Source of the DNA: Spirochaetota bacterium
GTDB lineage: Bacteria > Spirochaetota > Spirochaetia > Treponematales > Breznakiellaceae
Direction: 5' to 3'
Length of the DNA stretch: 5,221 nt
NCBI GenBank assembly: GCA_023398155.1
Contig: JAEWSV010000626.1
Location: forward strand, 1 to 5,221
This document shows positions 1 to 4,460 of this stretch, in pieces. The notes beneath the pieces were generated by a model. It saw only the letters and a program-made list of their open reading frames with translations. It searched no databases and was not told where the DNA came from. The translations under genes were made by a program, and so were the position numbers. Position 1 is the first letter of the stretch, and each line of letters begins with the position of its first letter.

Positions 1-2
1 CC

Positions 3-170
3 TATAAATGCTCCGACCGTTCCTCCGGGATGCCGGGGCCCTCAGCGGTAACCCACGAGAACGTCACCGCGGCACTGGACGGCTGCAAGATCCTGCGCTC
101 CGGATCCGGTGCGATCAAATACTGCAACTCCACGACGTGCCCGCGGAAGGCGGAATGGGGGCGGGTATGA
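3..170 (+). CDS. Partial small Cys-containing protein, C-terminal part
   Basis: This frame is open from the left edge of the window to a TGA at 168-170, giving 55 residues. The gene may begin upstream of the window, or at the internal ATG at 30 (46 residues), although that ATG has no convincing ribosome binding site. Third codon positions are strongly G/C-rich, as in neighbouring genes, whereas the overlapping frame from position 8 gives an Arg-rich translation typical of a shadow. Counting from position 3, cysteines fall at residues 28, 41 and 46 (YCNSTTC region), followed by a basic CPRKAEW tail. That could be part of a metal-binding knuckle, but the spacing fits no family I know. The stop overlaps the start of the next gene in an ATGA junction, suggesting the same transcript. 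No function is assigned. Confidence 0.55.
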   Translation, partial: YKCSDRSSGMPGPSAVTHENVTAALDGCKILRSGSGAIKYCNSTTCPRKAEWGRV

Positions 171-403
171 GCGATGTTGAGTGTAAGCAGGCCGCAATTG
201 ATTACCTGAAAAAATCAGGTCTCAACACTTCGAGTGCAAAACGAATGCTTAATTGTTACGTCAATCTTGGGAAGAGCGGAACGGTTGAGATTGGAGTCAA
301 TGGCCCTGGCGGAGAATCTTCATCGGTAAGGATTGATGCAGAGTTCGTCGCAAACTGCAAAACCATCTTACGAGGATTGAGTCTTCTGGAGGCTCATAAA
401 TGA
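167..403 (+). CDS. Hypothetical 78-aa protein, AT-rich for this genome
   Basis: Starts at ATG 167, which overlaps the preceding TGA as ATGA. An in-frame ATG at 155, four bases after a GGAAGG, is an alternative that would add four residues (MGAG). The protein begins MSDVECKQAAIDYLKKSG and is mixed in character: an N-terminal amphipathic helix with Lys residues, a Gly/Ser-rich middle (NGPGGESSS near residues 46-54), then a probable helix to the C-terminal EAHK. Cysteines at 6, 29 and 64 show no metal-site pattern. I do not recognise the family. By hand count the stretch 181-400 is about 45% GC, against about 66% in the next 100 bases, and it uses A/T-ending codons (AAA, ATT, GTT) that neighbours avoid. 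That suggests more recent acquisition than the rest of the operon. It ends in another ATGA overlap. Confidence 0.7.
   Translation: MSDVECKQAAIDYLKKSGLNTSSAKRMLNCYVNLGKSGTVEIGVNGPGGESSSVRIDAEFVANCKTILRGLSLLEAHK
388..392 (+). promoter_or_regulatory. Ribosome binding site GGAGG for the 30-aa microprotein
   Basis: A full GGAGG lies 7 bases before ATG 400, inside the end of the upstream gene. This near-ideal Shine-Dalgarno placement is the main support for treating the very short frame at 400-492 as a real gene. Confidence 0.65.
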
Positions 404-492
404 TCGACCTCCTCATCGCCCTCGCTCTCGTGGGCCTCGCCGCCCTCATCGACTACGCGGCCGAGGTCGTGCACTTGGCGAGGCGGATATGA
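400..492 (+). CDS. Single-span membrane microprotein (30 aa)
   Basis: A 30-residue frame starting at ATG 400. It overlaps the previous stop as ATGA, has a strong GGAGG 7 bases upstream, and ends at 490-492 in an ATGA overlap with the nuclease-like gene. Residues 2-17 (IDLLIALALVGLAALI) form a hydrophobic helix long enough to insert in a membrane, followed by a short tail ending in HLARRI whose positive charges would favour the cytoplasmic side. Both junctions and the ribosome binding site argue that it is translated; alternatively the frame might serve mainly to couple translation across the gap. Small membrane peptides in phages include holin-like, spanin-like and inner-membrane regulatory proteins, but nothing here distinguishes these. 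Function unknown. Confidence 0.6.
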   Translation: MIDLLIALALVGLAALIDYAAEVVHLARRI

Positions 493-989
493 CCTCCTCA
501 GACATCACCCGCGCCCTCACGTGCTCGCAGCATTCGCCGTTCTACTACCGTCGCTACCTCGTGGTCCCGAACGCGTCCTGGGGCCTCGGCTTCAACCACG
601 AACTCGATGTCCTCGCTCTTTCCGAAGCCGGGTACGCGCATGAGATTGAGGTCAAGATCAGCCGCGCCGACACCCGCCGCGACCTGGATAAGCGCCACGG
701 CCACTACGACTCCCGCATCCGCTGCCTATGGTTTGCGGGTCCAGAGGCGCTGGGGCCGACGCTGCTCGAACTCGCACCGGCTCACGCCGGCGTGATCGTA
801 GTCGCCGAACCCGTGGAGGGCAGGCTCTACGGCCGCGCGCGGATTCTGCGCAAAGCCAAGGCCGCCACGGGTTCACGCAAGTTCACGGACGCCGAGCGCA
901 TGCAGCTCGCGCGCCTAGGCCTTATGCGGTACTGGAGCCATTACGAGGAGATAGCGGGAGAACCTGCGACTACGGAGGCCTCGGCATGA
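489..989 (+). CDS. PD-(D/E)XK nuclease-like protein (MmcB-like phage family)
   Basis: A 166-aa protein starting at ATG 489, with GAGG 5 bases upstream and an ATGA overlap with the preceding gene. Residues 38-70 carry the signature of the restriction-endonuclease-like fold: E38-L-D40-V, then E54-V-K56 in the strand EIEVKIS, followed by S58, D61, D65, K68 and H70. D40 and E54-x-K56 would be the metal-binding and catalytic residues. The order 'HELDVLALSEAGY...EIEVKISRAD...DK.H' is familiar from small phage and bacterial proteins annotated as MmcB-related or PD-(D/E)XK nuclease superfamily, which I judge from the motif, not from a search. The C-terminal 40 residues form a charged helical region (FTDAERMQLARLGLMRYW). 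It probably cuts or processes DNA in the cytoplasm and may act with the helicase at the end of the operon. The exact substrate is unknown. Confidence 0.75.
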   Translation: MTSSDITRALTCSQHSPFYYRRYLVVPNASWGLGFNHELDVLALSEAGYAHEIEVKISRADTRRDLDKRHGHYDSRIRCLWFAGPEALGPTLLELAPAHAGVIVVAEPVEGRLYGRARILRKAKAATGSRKFTDAERMQLARLGLMRYWSHYEEIAGEPATTEASA

Positions 990-1513
990 CCCGCCTCCTC
1001 CTTTCCGCCTCCGTCGCGCTCCTCTGCGCCTCCGCGCTTCCCTACCGCGTCCGGTACGACCTCCCGGCGATCCCGTCCCCGGCGACGCCCGAGTACGTCA
1101 TCCCGGCCGAGTATCAGGAGACGGTCGAGGCCGCGGCTCATTCCGCCGGGGTCCCGCTCTGGATTTTCGCCCGCCTCATCGCCCGCGAGTCCGGCTACGA
1201 CCCATCCGCCGTGAACATCAACCGCCGCGGCCGCCGCGTCGTCTCCTGCGACCTCGGCATCGCGCAGCTCAACGACCAGTATCTGCCTGATTTCGAATGG
1301 TTCGACAACGGCGGTCGGCCGTTTAACCCAATGAACCCCGACGAGGCGCTCCCAGTCGCGGCCCGATACCTCGCGCGCATGTACCGCGCCACGGGCTCGT
1401 GGAGGCTCGCCGTCGCCGCGTACAACTGCGGGCTCTCACGTCTCCAGGCTGGAGGCATGCCCGAGCGCACGGTTGAGCACGTCGAGGCGGTGATGCAGGG
1501 AGTGGATGTATGA
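986..1513 (+). CDS. Exported SLT-type lytic transglycosylase
   Basis: A 175-aa protein starting at ATG 986, with GGAGG at 974-978 (7-base spacing) and an ATGA overlap with the nuclease-like gene. Residues 4-18 (LLLSASVALLCASAL) are an N-terminal hydrophobic segment after a short basic start, consistent with a Sec signal peptide. C14 lacks a proper lipobox, so a lipoprotein is unlikely. The rest is a single SLT / GH23-like domain: ARESGYDP with the expected catalytic glutamate E68, D89-L-G-I-A-Q-L (the GLMQ-type motif), a helix ALPVAARYLARMY (121-133) and AAYNCG (144-149). Such enzymes cleave the MurNAc-GlcNAc bond of peptidoglycan with formation of 1,6-anhydroMurNAc. At this size it is a minimal enzyme with no wall-binding domain. 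It could serve lysis, DNA-entry machinery or local wall remodelling. Its position among DNA-processing genes is unusual. Confidence 0.88.
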   Translation: MTRLLLSASVALLCASALPYRVRYDLPAIPSPATPEYVIPAEYQETVEAAAHSAGVPLWIFARLIARESGYDPSAVNINRRGRRVVSCDLGIAQLNDQYLPDFEWFDNGGRPFNPMNPDEALPVAARYLARMYRATGSWRLAVAAYNCGLSRLQAGGMPERTVEHVEAVMQGVDV

Positions 1514-1800
1514 CCCCGAACACCTGGACCACCGCCAGCTATGCCACACCTCACGGCCCCATCGATTTTGAGCACTGGCCGCCGAACACCGGTGAGCTCT
1601 GGCGATGCGAGTCCTGCCCGCAATTCCAGCGCTCGAAGGGACCGCCGTGGGGGAACTCGGGATACTGCGCCGATCTCAAGCGCCGCGGCCTCGACCACCA
1701 CGTCACGATTCCGGGCTCCTGCGTCGTTGAGCGGCGGGTGGAGCTGGAGGCGGAGCACAGGCGGCGGATGGTGGTGCCGCTGCGGGGGATCGAGGTCTAG
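1510..1800 (+). CDS. Four-cysteine protein, possible metal site (96 aa)
   Basis: Starts at ATG 1510 with GGGAG at 1498-1502 (7-base spacing) and an ATGA overlap with the transglycosylase; ends at TAG 1798-1800. The protein has four cysteines, C33-x2-C36-x16-C53-x17-C71, set among aromatic and glycine residues (ELWRCESCPQF, then GNSGYC, then IPGSC). This spacing could hold one zinc ion or an iron-sulfur cluster; small phage proteins of the form 'CxxCxxF...G.C...C' are common but mostly uncharacterised. The N-terminal 30 residues are rich in Thr, Pro and Trp and probably loosely structured. The C-terminal part is a charged helix (ERRVELEAEHRRRM). The overlapping frame from 1541 gives a Ser/Arg-rich translation and is rejected. 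No function can be assigned. Confidence 0.72.
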   Translation: MTPNTWTTASYATPHGPIDFEHWPPNTGELWRCESCPQFQRSKGPPWGNSGYCADLKRRGLDHHVTIPGSCVVERRVELEAEHRRRMVVPLRGIEV

Positions 1801-1802
1801 CC

Positions 1803-2036
1803 ATGCCGCGGTTTGAGGTCGAGGTCGTCAAGCGCGTATTCGTCACCTGCGAAGATCCGTCGGGCGCGGAGAGGATCGCATCCTACTTCAACGAGCGGCC
1901 GAACGCGGAAGGTTACTCGAAGGCGTTCAAGGCGTTCCGTTACCAGGACTTTCCGCCGGTGTCGGCACGCGTCATCCGCGAGGTGACGCTGGAGAACATG
2001 GCCACGTATAGGGATCCGGACGAAGGAGAGGCGTAA
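1803..2036 (+). CDS. Hypothetical 77-aa protein
   Basis: Starts at ATG 1803 with GAGG at 1792-1795 (7-base spacing), two bases after the upstream TAG, and ends at TAA 2034-2036 immediately before the next ATG. The sequence begins with a beta-strand-like alternation (RFEVEVVKRVFVTC), followed by a helix (GAERIASYFNER), an aromatic segment (SKAFKAFRYQDF), a second strand-like stretch (ARVIREVTL) and an acidic tail. The alternation suggests a small alpha/beta fold. Codon usage matches the operon average. No family is recognised and there are no catalytic or metal motifs; the single cysteine is C16. Position suggests co-transcription with the helicase. Confidence 0.7.
   Translation: MPRFEVEVVKRVFVTCEDPSGAERIASYFNERPNAEGYSKAFKAFRYQDFPPVSARVIREVTLENMATYRDPDEGEA
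2023..2030 (+). promoter_or_regulatory. Strong ribosome binding site AAGGAGAG
   Basis: AAGGAGAG sits before ATG 2037, with 8 bases between its GGAG core and the start. It is one of the best Shine-Dalgarno matches in the window. It fixes the start of the 103-aa gene at an exact stop-then-start junction (TAAATG), the only junction in this stretch that abuts without overlapping. Confidence 0.65.
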
Positions 2037-2348
2037 ATGGAATTGAGCAGAATCGATAAGCGGTCGGTCCCGTGCTGGACGGTGAAGGACGGGAAGGTCA
2101 TCGCCGAATTGTCGATCGCGAATCTATGCCTAAAGACGGGGCTCAACCGTATGACGGTCACGTCGGCAAGGCGCAAAAATGCCGGCAAGCAGGTGTTCAT
2201 GGCCTGCGGGTACGAGATCCACATGGAGCTGCACGAATCGCTGAAGCCCAGCGAAGAGCCCAGAATAGAAACGCTCTCCCGATCCGATGGCCCTCTGCTC
2301 TGGCGCCCGGTCACGCACCGCCTCGGATATTGCGAGAGGTGGGCATGA
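2037..2348 (+). CDS. Hypothetical 103-aa protein, possible helix-turn-helix
   Basis: Starts at ATG 2037 behind a strong AAGGAG site and ends in an ATGA overlap with the helicase gene. Residues 26-46 (SIANLCLKTGLNRMTVTSARR) resemble a helix-turn-helix: helix, glycine turn at G35, then a recognition-type helix rich in Thr and Arg. A strand-like CGYEIHMEL follows (57-65). This could be a small DNA-binding protein or a loader or partner for the helicase translated next to it, but the match is weak and from inspection only. The C-terminal 40 residues are proline-rich and end in a Trp/Arg segment (LLWRPVTHRLGY). GC content of the first 180 bases is about 57% by hand count, lower than the helicase. 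Cysteines at 13, 31, 57 and 99 form no clear site. Confidence 0.68.
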   Translation: MELSRIDKRSVPCWTVKDGKVIAELSIANLCLKTGLNRMTVTSARRKNAGKQVFMACGYEIHMELHESLKPSEEPRIETLSRSDGPLLWRPVTHRLGYCERWA

Positions 2349-3901
2349 TCCGCGCCGGCATCACGCTGCGCCGGCATCAGGTAGACGCCGACGCTCTCGG
2401 CCTCGCCATCTCCGGCGGAGCCCGCATCAACCGCTCCTACATCCCGGTCACGCCCGGCGGCGGGAAGTCGTCGCTACCCGGGATCTTCGCCGACCGCCTC
2501 ATCGGAAACACGATCGATCACGTGCTGTGGGTCGTGCCTCGGAACTCCCTGCGCGACCAGGGCGAGGCCGATTTCCCGGACTGGAGTCGGTACCGGATCC
2601 GCGCCTCGGGCAACGAATCCGACCCCTGCCGCGGGACCGTAGGCTACGTCACCACCTATCAAGCCATCGCCGCGGATCCGGCGCGTCACCTCGCGAACCT
2701 CAGCCGCGGCCGCTGGATGGTTTTCCTCGACGAACCCCACCACTGCCGCCGCGACGGCGAATGGCATCGCGCGGTCGATCCACTGGTCCAGTCAGCGGCC
2801 TTTTCCGTGTTCGCCTCCGGAACCTTCTCCCGCGGTGACGGCGAGCCCATAGCCTGGGTCCCGTACGGCGACGACGGACTTCCTCATTTTGAGAACGACC
2901 CCTCGGCCGCGGTGATCAGGTACTCGCGCGGCGACGCCCTACGCGAAGGTGCGATCGTCCCCGTGGAATTCCGATACCTGGACGGCCGCGCGGAATGGGA
3001 GGATGAAGGCGGCGAGCGACGGGAGGCAGATATCTCCTCCGGCGACTACTCGGCGCAGGCGTTGTTCACCGCGCTCCGGACCGATTACGCGTACGCGCTC
3101 CTCGACGAGTGCACCGTGGACTGGGCTCGGCATCGCCGCGAGGAGTACCCGGCGGCGAAGATGCTCGTCGTCGCCCACGATATCGAGCAGGCCCAGCTCT
3201 ACCAGGCCCACCTCCACCGCCACCACATCGACGCCCTCATCGCCACGAGCGACGACTCACCCGCGGCCCGCTACGCCATCGCTCGATTCAAGGGCCGGGC
3301 GGCTCCGGCGGCGGACGTGCTCGTCACCGTGGCAATGGCGTACGAAGGCCTGAGTGTGCCCGCGGTGTCGCATATCGCGTGTCTGACGCATATCCGGTCC
3401 GTGCCGTGGCTGGAGCAGTGCTTCGCGCGCGCGAACCGGACCTCGCCTGGGAAGGCGCGCGGGATCATCTACGGGCCCAAGGATCAGCGCTTCCTCTCCG
3501 CGATCCGCGACATCGAGGCCGAGCAGCTCCAGGCTCTCAAGGAGAAGGCTGAGCGGGAAGGTGGCGCCGGCGAAGGCGGGGAAGGGCAGGGCCAGGCGCG
3601 TCCGTGGATCACGCCGATCGGGAGCGAGGCCTATCGCGAAGGGTCCGCTATCGAGATCCAGACCGAACCGCGCCCCGATGGTGGTATGACCCCGCGCGAG
3701 GCCGAGCGCCTCCTCCGCACGCAGATCGCCGACCACATCGAGCTCTACCTATCGCGCGTGCGGTCGGGATCGAAGGCCGCCTACACCACGATCATCTACC
3801 GGAAGCTCAAGGACCTCGTCGGAGGCAAGAAGCGGGAGGAGTGCACGGTCGAGGAATTGACGCGGCAGTGGGCGTTCTTGAAGGAGTCGTGGCCGGTATG
3901 A
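2345..3901 (+). CDS. Superfamily 2 DEPHH-type helicase/ATPase
   Basis: A 518-aa protein. ATG 2345 is chosen over the longer upstream frame because it overlaps the previous stop as ATGA, has AGAGG 5 bases upstream, and directly precedes the conserved LRRHQ start of the helicase core. Motifs in order: Q-motif-like LRRHQ (8-12), Walker A TPGGGKS (36-42), motif Ia-like WVVPRNSLRDQ (62-72), YVTTYQA (101-107), Walker B VFLDEPHH (126-133), motif III ASGT (157-160), RecA2 strand AKMLVVAHD (271-279), motif V VAMAYEGLSVP (329-339) and motif VI QCFARANR (358-365) with the arginine finger. It should hydrolyse ATP to move on or remodel nucleic acid, as type III restriction (Res)-like and phage SF2 helicases do. 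A coiled, Glu/Gly-rich linker (about 388-415) leads to a roughly 100-residue C-terminal helical domain of unknown role. No nuclease domain is fused; the PD-(D/E)XK gene upstream may supply one. Confidence 0.9.
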   Translation: MIRAGITLRRHQVDADALGLAISGGARINRSYIPVTPGGGKSSLPGIFADRLIGNTIDHVLWVVPRNSLRDQGEADFPDWSRYRIRASGNESDPCRGTVGYVTTYQAIAADPARHLANLSRGRWMVFLDEPHHCRRDGEWHRAVDPLVQSAAFSVFASGTFSRGDGEPIAWVPYGDDGLPHFENDPSAAVIRYSRGDALREGAIVPVEFRYLDGRAEWEDEGGERREADISSGDYSAQALFTALRTDYAYALLDECTVDWARHRREEYPAAKMLVVAHDIEQAQLYQAHLHRHHIDALIATSDDSPAARYAIARFKGRAAPAADVLVTVAMAYEGLSVPAVSHIACLTHIRSVPWLEQCFARANRTSPGKARGIIYGPKDQRFLSAIRDIEAEQLQALKEKAEREGGAGEGGEGQGQARPWITPIGSEAYREGSAIEIQTEPRPDGGMTPREAERLLRTQIADHIELYLSRVRSGSKAAYTTIIYRKLKDLVGGKKREECTVEELTRQWAFLKESWPV

Positions 3902-3903
3902 AA

Positions 3904-4068
3904 TCAGACGTTGTCGGGAGGCTCCCAGTCGGGGAATTCCTTTTTGATATCCTCGATCATAACCGTCTTGAGTTCCTTCGTTCGGTCACGGTTGTGGCGC
4001 TTCGCGGTCTTGTCGAACATATCGACGACCTCTTCCTCTATCCTTGCGTTCAACTGCATCTTCGGCAT
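3904..4068 (-). CDS. Arc-like ribbon-helix-helix repressor (54 aa)
   Basis: A 54-aa protein on the minus strand. The start at 4068 (MPKMQLNARI) is preferred; upstream AGGTGG (4081-4086) lies 12 bases away, and M4 at 4059, with GGGGG 10 bases before it, is an alternative. The fold is a short DNA-binding strand (residues 4-10), helix A (about 11-25) and helix B (about 28-43), the size and order of MetJ/Arc proteins, which bind DNA as paired dimers. In the strand, Q5, N7 and R9 alternate exactly as Gln9, Asn11 and Arg13 do in phage P22 Arc, the residues that read its operator. The gene is about 50% GC, lower than the helicase, and its stop is 2 bases from the helicase stop, convergently. It faces the divergent promoter region and probably represses itself and the rightward operon. 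It could instead be an antitoxin-type RHH, but no toxin gene is adjacent. Confidence 0.85.
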   Translation of the reverse strand: MPKMQLNARIEEEVVDMFDKTAKRHNRDRTKELKTVMIEDIKKEFPDWEPPDNV

Positions 4069-4095
4069 TCCCCCTTTATACCACCTAACACGGCG

Positions 4096-4123
4096 TATAG
4101 CAACAATATACACAGGTTATAGC
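4096..4123 (+). promoter_or_regulatory. Candidate RHH operator: three TATA elements at 11-bp spacing
   Basis: TATAGC at 4096-4101, TATACA at 4107-4112 and TATAGC at 4118-4123 are direct repeats whose starts are exactly 11 bases apart, about one helical turn, putting them on the same DNA face. The first is within a longer copy, GGCGTATAGCA (4092-4102), that recurs at 4161-4171. Ribbon-helix-helix dimers commonly occupy adjacent subsites about 10-12 bp apart. Assignment to the neighbouring RHH protein is inference. Confidence 0.5.
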
Positions 4124-4133
4124 GAAACGTAAA
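4105..4133 (-). promoter_or_regulatory. Leftward sigma-70-like promoter for the RHH gene
   Basis: On the minus strand, a -35 box TTTACG (4133-4128, four of six consensus bases) and a -10 box TATATT (4110-4105, five of six) are separated by 17 bases. Transcription would start near 4098, giving a leader of about 30 bases before the RHH start, which includes AGGTGG. Three TATA-centred elements lie on this promoter, in the spacer, on the -10 and near the start point, as expected if the RHH protein represses itself. Confidence 0.6.
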
Positions 4134-4153
4134 GCAAAATGATATAAAATCGC

Positions 4154-4183
4154 TTGACATGGCGTATAGCATGTAGATATAAT
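4154..4183 (+). promoter_or_regulatory. Rightward sigma-70 promoter (TTGACA / TATAAT)
   Basis: Perfect consensus boxes: TTGACA at 4154-4159 and TATAAT at 4178-4183, with an 18-base spacer. Transcription would start near 4190, leaving a leader of about 22 bases that contains AGGAGG before ATG 4212. It drives the 82-aa gene and the DUF3560 gene. Such a perfect promoter in a GC-rich genome implies strong activity when not repressed. Confidence 0.85.
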
Positions 4184-4193
4184 AATGCTATAC
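4164..4193. promoter_or_regulatory. 9-bp perfect inverted repeat flanking the rightward -10 box
   Basis: GTATAGCAT (4164-4172) and its exact reverse complement ATGCTATAC (4185-4193) are separated by 12 bases that contain TATAAT. The arms cover the promoter spacer and the expected transcription start, so a bound protein would block polymerase. The arm core TATAGC is the same element seen on the leftward promoter. This is the best operator candidate in the window. Confidence 0.65.
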
Positions 4194-4200
4194 AGAGTAC

Positions 4201-4206
4201 AGGAGG
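4201..4206 (+). promoter_or_regulatory. Ribosome binding site AGGAGG deciding the start at 4212
   Basis: A full AGGAGG lies 5 bases before ATG 4212. It decides against the in-frame ATG at 4185, which sits within the promoter and upstream of the predicted transcription start near 4190. Confidence 0.75.
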
Positions 4207-4211
4207 ACGCA

Positions 4212-4460
4212 ATGGCCGTCATGAATAAGCTCAGCCGCAAGAAACTCGCTGAATATGTTGATCGAACCATCTCCTACATGGAGAGCGACCGCGGGATCCG
4301 GAACTGGGAGCGCAACCGCGACCAGCTTCGATACACCCGCTCCATGAACCTTTTCGCTGCTGTGCAGACCGAGTGCCATCTCATCGTCTACGAGCACATC
4401 GCCGAAGTCGTGGCGGCGATCGGCCCGGCGATCAATGCGCGGAATGGGAGGGCGGCGTGA
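4212..4460 (+). CDS. Hypothetical 82-aa helical protein, first gene of the rightward operon
   Basis: Starts at ATG 4212, behind AGGAGG and a short leader from the consensus promoter, and ends at TGA 4458-4460 in a GTGA overlap with the DUF3560 gene. The sequence looks wholly helical: a basic N-terminus (NKLSRKKLAEYVDRT), a charged middle with several Arg and Trp (GIRNWERNRDQLRY), and a hydrophobic C-terminal helix (LIVYEHIAEVVAAIGPAI) that is amphipathic rather than a clear membrane span. A single cysteine is present. I recognise no family. Being first behind a strong, apparently repressible promoter, it is likely to be made early or on derepression, but this is inference from position only. 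Confidence 0.75.
   Translation: MAVMNKLSRKKLAEYVDRTISYMESDRGIRNWERNRDQLRYTRSMNLFAAVQTECHLIVYEHIAEVVAAIGPAINARNGRAA

Noticed and set aside
8..166. N-terminal extension of the 78-aa gene to ATG 8
   Set aside because: The added residues are Arg/Pro/Gly-rich with no preference for G/C at third positions, and the frame from position 3 is a better coding fit over the same bases.
728..985. 86-residue extension of the transglycosylase to ATG 728
   Set aside because: It overlaps the nuclease-like gene, is highly Arg-rich, and would bury the signal peptide; ATG 986 has GGAGG and an ATGA junction.
986..1051. Lipoprotein signal at C14 of the transglycosylase
   Set aside because: The residues before the cysteine (ALL) lack the Gly/Ala/Ser expected at -1, so a plain signal peptide is favoured.
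1195..1758. 187-codon minus-strand open frame
   Set aside because: It is antisense to the transglycosylase and the four-cysteine gene, both better supported, and long antisense frames are expected by chance at this GC content.
2072..2344. 91-residue extension of the helicase to ATG 2072
   Set aside because: It runs inside the 103-aa gene with a composition typical of a shadow frame; ATG 2345 has its own ribosome binding site and directly precedes the helicase core.
3257..3736. 159-codon minus-strand open frame
   Set aside because: It is antisense to helicase motifs V and VI and shows no ribosome binding site or family resemblance.
4185..4211. Upstream ATG 4185 as the start of the 82-aa gene
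   Set aside because: It lies within the palindrome and before the predicted transcription start; ATG 4212 has AGGAGG at 5 bases.
3904..4460. Toxin-antitoxin pair made of the RHH protein and the 82-aa protein
   Set aside because: They are divergently transcribed rather than in one operon, and the 82-aa protein shows no known toxin motif.
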